This document shows positions 58,321 through 64,000 of a stretch of 64,000 nt of DNA, piece by piece. The stretch is from NCBI GenBank assembly GCA_950295325.1, contig OX485808.1:6512501-6576500 (forward strand), in the 5' to 3' direction. Source of the DNA: Polytrichum commune. Lineage: Eukaryota > Streptophyta > Polytrichopsida > Polytrichales > Polytrichaceae. The notes below the pieces were generated by a model. The model saw only the letters and a program-made list of their open reading frames with translations, ran no database searches and was not told where the DNA came from. The translations under genes were made by a program, and so were the position numbers. Each line of letters begins with the position of its first letter. The first letter of the stretch is position 1.

Positions 58321-58372
58321 TCACCGGTTCTAATCAACCGGTTCTAACTAACCACCGGTTCTCCCCAAGCAG
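58321..58372 (-). repeat. R3 right-end piece
   Basis: TCACCGGTTCTAATCAACCG and AACCACCGGTTCTCCCCAAG match the end of other R3 copies. It completes the copy broken at 57,897. Confidence 0.75.
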
Positions 58373-61300
58373 TGATTCTTACTGTTTGAAGATGGTTTTT
58401 TTTCTCTCTCTCTCTAACTATTGCTTGGTATTGATAGGGCTTGATATCACCAACAAATAGTCTACTTAATGTCATGTATGAGGTGTGTGACCCTTACTTC
58501 AGCTTTGGAATGTGTCCCAAGAATATGAGAACTTGATCACCGTGAGACCAAATAAGGGCTCATCAATATTGTAAATGATGTTGCCATTAGAGTTATTTGT
58601 AAAGTCCCTCAGAGGGGGATGAAACTGTGGGGTTGATCCTTCTTTGAATTTTCTTCTTCTACCAAGGGCTTGTTAGTCCATCATGTAATGGAGTCTGTTT
58701 TGAAAGTTGGTTGAAACATTTGGGACCTTTTCTTTTCACTTTTCAAATTTTGAGAGAATCTTAGGATCTAAAATGTGTTTCAAATCTCATACCGGCTTAT
58801 GCAAGACTAGCTTGACCCACCCATCCTAGTAGGACAAACTAGAAAGCTGGTTTTCAATAGCCCAACACCACTCTTTGTGTGTGGTAACTTAAGAGTTAAG
58901 AAGACTTGGGTGACTTTGTGTTAATTCTCATAAATTCAAAATTTGGGACTAAACCCATGCTTTCATCTGCTGCACGGTAGAAAACTGGAAAACGATGAAA
59001 GTAAGGTAACTTGGCCAGAACGAGTGGCTTGGAATTTGTGCGATATTTTTCAAAGATGGGGTAGAGGAAATGACCAGGAATGGAAAATTGTTTCATAATT
59101 TGATTCCCTATGAACAATTAGTCACATTTTCCCAAAGAGCCAAGTAAGTCAAACCCCCTACTTGTATATAGTAGAGTCACCCTGATTTGAGCATCAAAAT
59201 ATCACTTTGCATACAAATGCACACAAATCACTTAACTCAATGGCACCCAGAAGTGATCCCAAGTTGTGTGAAACAAGAGCTATATGGCCAATCACCGCAT
59301 CTGGCCTATCACTACATCCTTTTTGGGCCACATGCTTTTATAATTAACCATTTTGAGTCCACACAATAATCATTCTACTCCTAGTCTAGTGCACTAGTAA
59401 TGATCAGTCACCATTTTCCCGTTTCTAACTTACTTTACAAATAACTCTATCGAATTGCCAAAAGCCATGAAAAATTCCATCCCATCCGTGGTTCAAGAAC
59501 CTTGCCAAAATCTCCCTTCGTTGACCATGGGTGGTCGATCGATCATCAACCTTCACCTCACTATAGCAGGTACTACAAGTGAACCCTAAACTTGGTACAA
59601 CAAGTCACTAGAATTGTTTTCATCTTGATGCCCCTCACTTTGTCATCCAATTCAACTTCAACACTTCATGAGTGTATCATGCTCAACTTTAATTAAATTA
59701 CGCATACATCTAGATAATTAGCATAGTATGGGAAATTCAGATATTAATTAAATACCTTAAAAAAGAAAATTCTGCATAATTTATGAGAATATTTTGATTT
59801 ACACTATCTATTCAAATTCATAATGAATAGAAGCTTAATAAATTTCTAAACTTTTAGTCCATCTAGAGAGATTTGATCTTGTATAAATGGCTTAGAATCA
59901 AGAACATACCATGTATGTCTAACTGTTGTTGTTACATATGACTTTATTTCATTTCCATTTTCTAATAGGCGGTGTTTTAAATATGTATTGAAGACCACAA
60001 CCCGAATACATTATATTAGAATACATGTTGGGTTTGTGAACACGGTCACGTATTCCCTACCAAAACACCCTTGATTCCTTAAGGGGGTTGATTGTATGGT
60101 TGCGACTCGTTTGATGGTGCTCTGGAACTTTGTCATTTGAAATAGTTATAATGAAACTCTTTGAAATGTGATTTATAACACATTAGAGCCACCAAATGTA
60201 TTACCCTTCATGCACTAGTAGAAAACATAAATTTTAGGTTTGAAAATCTTATTTGTTAGCATGTATATATTGTTTGCATATTAAGTCATAATTAAAAAAA
60301 ATTATGGAAAAATTATGTTTGAAAAAAGAAGCAAAACCTCTAAAACTACCTCCAAATTGGATGTACAAAGGTTCTTATGTCATGGATGAAAATTCCATGG
60401 GCTAGCTTACATGTGGAGGCACGAAAAGTGCACCTTGCACAGAAGCCCATCCCCTTCACATGTCAGTATAGGAAGGGCACGGAATTGCCTTTTGGGACCA
60501 CCACCAACTTCCCCAATTCAAGCTGACAAAAAATACATGCCCCTCCCCACATGGAAGTTGGCTTGAGTCTTAAGTCTTTTCCTGCATGCCATAATCAATG
60601 GTCAATGAAGATATATATTGGATTTACACATTAAGACAAGCATTCCATCAAGCCCATCAAGTCTTAAATCCCATGGAGACATGGGTATTCACCCCCCCCC
60701 CTAATGTCATATGTGGTATCATGGTGTCTATGTGAACTCATCCACGGGGGAGGTGAAAACGTAGTGAACTATATGATAAAGTGAAAATGACTATTTTTTG
60801 ATGATTTGACACCAAAAATAACATTAGGGACCCCAATTTAGTCTGGAGAGATTCAACTAGAATCAATTGGCCCTCAACATATAGGGGACTTGTTTTTATG
60901 AAAGCCCCTTCATTCATCCACGATGGATGAGTTTACATAGACAACGCAAACCCAAAACAAACATTTAAATATATTTGGACAAATCACTTGTCCAAAAATA
61001 AAAAAGGGTTTGCACTTGTGGGGACAAGAACATCCAAACAACATCAACAAACACAACAACACAACAATCACAACTTTGAATATCAGTCTTTCGTGTTCGC
61101 CAACCATCATATTTGTGGAGTTTTACTATCTAATGTACCTCATATTGGCGATTAGGATTGTCCAAAATCCATGCATGAACTCAAATATACTTGAATCCTT
61201 CCTAGTTGCAAGCCTACCATAAATCGTGGGTAATGAAGGTTTTGGGTATAAATGGTCACGAGACATGTATTTCATCTTGCCCCAATGTCAAGCCTTTGAG

Positions 61301-61799
61301 GCCCGTTTGGTGTACCTCCATCAAGTTCTGACACATGTCAAGCTTTCATTGGTTGAGACCCGTCTTGAATCCCGACGTGGAAGCTACATCCCGCCATTAG
61401 CGAAGATGGAATAGCCCCTCTACGGTACTCTTGGATATGATGAACACACGAAGAGCACATGGACCCATGCCATATGGCAGGACGTGTCAGAGGAGGACGA
61501 GGAGGACGAAGAGCCAGGTCCCTGTCTCTCTCTCTTTCTCTGCTGCTTCAGTCCTCGAGTTTGGTGAAGTTGCTCTCGGACCGATCTGAGAGACACAGAG
61601 CGCCTAAGTAATTCGCTCTCGGTCGATATGATTCTTCCGTTCCGTTCCGTAGGAGCATCAAATGCATCAATTTGCACATGAGGTGGGCATTTATCTTCCT
61701 CCAATCTCTCAATCTCTCTCTCTCTGCCTGTAATGTATGTTGTCATGCATCATGGCTTGGGCGACAGACAAGGCTCCCTGCGTGTGGAGCCCATCCTTG
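58373..61799. other. no gene seen
   Basis: About 3.4 kb of intergenic DNA. No supported gene or RNA gene. A poly-C tract lies near 60,693. Confidence 0.5.
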
Positions 61800-62520
61800 A
61801 GTTTGAGGGCCCAATTGAGTCACGAAAAGTCAAGGACGGTCGGCACAGATGGCAGGAGTTTGGGAAAAAAAGAAATTGAGAATTTTTTATGTGAGTTTTG
61901 TATCATGGAATGAGGTTTGAGGCCATGGTTGTGGAGTGGAAGAATAGTCACGATTTCGGAGGTGCATGCATTGCACGAACATGACGGAATGCAACATGGA
62001 AACATGCCACGAGGTAGGATGAGAGAGAGAGAGGGAGAGAGAGAGAGTCAGTCCACAATCTGCTTGAACAAAATCGTCGCCATTTCTGCTGCAGCATTCA
62101 TAATGCACAATGGCAGACACTTTTTTCCTTCTCTGTTTTGAGGTTGGAACGAAGAAGTCAAGAAATCTTGGAAAGGTAGAGGACTAGGAGCTTGGGAAAA
62201 AATTGCATTAATTTGCAAATTAGCTGCAAATTTGCATTCCGTGGATTTGGTGATGCATTTCATCACGGCAGAGTCACGGAGAGGCTAACTTAAGTAATCT
62301 GTTTGAACAAAATGGCGGCCATGCATTCCTGCTGCAGCCGCATCAATGTGGAAGGGCAGACACTTTATTTCTTTCTATTTGAAGGTTGGAGCGAAAAGTC
62401 AAGAGTGTTCGGAAAGGAAGAGGATTAGGAACTTGGAATTTTTTTAACAATTTGCTCAAAGTATTCTTATCATATGCAGTCCATGGATTAGTAGTACATT
62501 CCACTCCGTCATGACAAAAT
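61800..62520 (+). repeat. tandem array of about 236-bp units
   Basis: Two clear units (from about 62,053 and 62,296) share TGAACAAAATGGCGGCCAT, TGCTGCAGC, GGCAGACACTTT, GAAAAGTCAAGA and GAGGATTAGGAACTTGG. A third, more diverged unit precedes them (CGAAAAGTCAAGGACGG near 61,822). The array resembles those in the introns here, but I recognise no exons beside it. Confidence 0.75.
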
Positions 62521-63610
62521 GCACTACCCTAGGATGGATTTTCTAATCTTTTTCTCGGGGCCCCCAGTTGGTTCAGTCATCGGCGGTGGGTAAGGTGGAT
62601 ATACATTTGGTTGCTCTGCAACTGGTTAGGAAGATTTTGAACTTTGTGCTCTTCTGCTACGCGCTTGGTGCCGTCAATTTGGAACTACTGTCCAAGAATT
62701 ACACTACATCGCTGAATGCACAATGGAAACTAATTCCTGATTTTTACAGTTGAATGTGTGGCCAGGGATACATACATACATCACATACATACATCTGTGA
62801 TCGAAAACTTGAGAATTGGGGAGAAATATTGTCTCTGGAGGTCCGCTTATTTTTGGCCCTTTTACATAGTATACCTACTCGAGTTGGAAGATCTCGCTTA
62901 TAAAATTCTTCTTTTCTAATTTAGTGGAGGATATCTGCAGCTACGACGGTGATTGTTTTGTGTCTACCTCAAGCATGCGTGAATTTTAGGCTTCACCACG
63001 GTGGAGGTGAGATGTGGTTGGATGGTTGATTGAATGCCGTGAGGAGGATTGAGAAAGCGCAGCTAGGTCACCTCCGTAAATTCCTGGGAGACCCTAATTC
63101 ATGTCCATGTTCAGGGCTTGAGTAGCTTCTACTAGCTGCAGGCGGGACCTTCGATAACATTCCTCTGCTTGAAATGTAATCTACTTCTTTTCAAAAAAAT
63201 TCTCCATAATTTAGCTTGATGTTGAGTTGGACATATGCTTTGGGTAAAAAACCAAAAGAGAATGCACCAACTCTTCTTAATGACATGCCACTCATGGTCC
63301 AATTTTTTCTCTTCCAGGTAAAGGTGGTGGTTTCTCCACTTGAAAGGTACGGAGGAGCATAAATTCCCCGAGAGGACAAAATCATCCACGATATAAATCA
63401 AGGCTGAACGAGGCTGAATAAATTAGGTGAGCAGCAACAAATGGCATCATAGTTAACTCAGTGTGGAAATTTGACGAGGCTCTGTGGGCCGAGAGGGAAT
63501 TGTTGCACCTCTCATCCATCCAACATAAAAACTTGACCCTCTACAGGTTTGTGGTTGATTCACCTTCAATCACTTCACTAGACTAAGTCGGTGTCCTTGA
63601 AGCTAATTCC
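62521..63610. other. no gene seen
   Basis: A 61-codon frame at 62,568 and others lack recognisable content. CATACATACATACAT-type stutter near 62,770. Confidence 0.45.
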
Positions 63611-63786
63611 TGTAAAGAAACTATAAATAATAGCATCCGGACTGCATACTATTTCAGCGCTGCATGAATGAGAGGTACGCTATCAATAATTCAACATCTC
63701 GCTGTTCTGTGGTCTGTTCATCCAGTCATTTTTGCCTTTACAGAATCAAGGACCCTGACAAGCACTTTACAGCCTGCTTGGAAGTT

Positions 63787-63872
<86 letters not shown>

Positions 63873-63900
63873 GTATATTACTAGAAGTTTCCATAGCTTT
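63611..63900 (+). promoter_or_regulatory. possible promoter and leader of an off-window gene
   Basis: ACTATAAATAATAG (63,620-63,633) is a good TATA-box match. About 155 bp downstream is a (TC)n run (63,789-63,826) followed by (AC)n (63,826-63,868), a pattern common in plant 5' leaders. No coding exon could be assigned before the window ends. Confidence 0.3.
63789..63868. repeat. compound (TC)n(AC)n microsatellite
   Basis: About 19 TC units followed by about 21 AC units, then ATATATGTATAT. Confidence 0.95.
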
Positions 63901-64000
63901 GTTATGTGTTAGAGTCATTTCTGTGACGTGGACCTGACCTACACTGGGGAGATCAATGGGTATGTCAATTGCATTGCATTAGAAGAAGGATTCTGCATCT

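Noticed and set aside
63664-63937. SLSLSL-HTHTHT frames near the right edge
   Set aside because: They are translations of the (TC)n(AC)n microsatellite.

Overview
The window is nuclear DNA of a land plant. The evidence is the chloroplast protein gene psbS, a plant GT61 xylan-type glycosyltransferase, a plant SEC12/PHF1-type WD40 protein, a plant Chz1-like histone chaperone and an ABA/WDS (ASR)-like protein, all with GT-AG introns, set in AT-rich, transposon-filled DNA. Gene spacing and repeat load suggest a medium or large genome. I cannot name the species. A non-seed plant (moss or lycophyte) is possible, but this is a guess.

Layout: 1-3 kb holds miniature transposons and the psbS upstream region. 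psbS lies at 3.13-6.77 kb (+, four exons). From 6.8 to 29.3 kb there is no convincing host gene, only transposon debris: two related MITE families (called A and B here, TIRs starting TAAGGTA), CACTA-ended MITEs (C1-C3), PIF/Harbinger Tourist-like elements with TTA flanks, an unclassified AACCGGTT-rich repeat (R3), two LINE fragments and one LTR-like fossil. A GT61 gene (30.14-34.03 kb, +) follows a tandem array and has a small duplicated fragment of itself 1.4 kb downstream. From 34.1 to 40.4 kb there are again nested repeats. A two-exon ASR-like gene (40.9-42.2 kb, +) carries a MITE in its intron. The Chz1-like gene (43.96-47.16 kb, -, nine exons) and the SEC12-like gene (52.5-54.5 kb, -, three exons) flank more MITEs. 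From 54.7 kb to the end I see repeats, a PIF/Harbinger Myb-like ORF fragment inside an R3 copy, a further tandem array, and a TATA-like element near the right edge.

The genes do not form a pathway. They act in photoprotection (PsbS), Golgi wall-glycan synthesis (GT61), stress response (ASR-like), chromatin (Chz1-like) and ER export (SEC12-like). What links them is structural. Introns of psbS, GT61 and SEC12-like have grown by tandem duplication of units of about 140-230 bp, and in two cases the units contain a copy of the adjacent exon edge with its splice site. All exon models were built by eye from open frames, splice consensus, phase agreement and remembered family sequences; no search was run.
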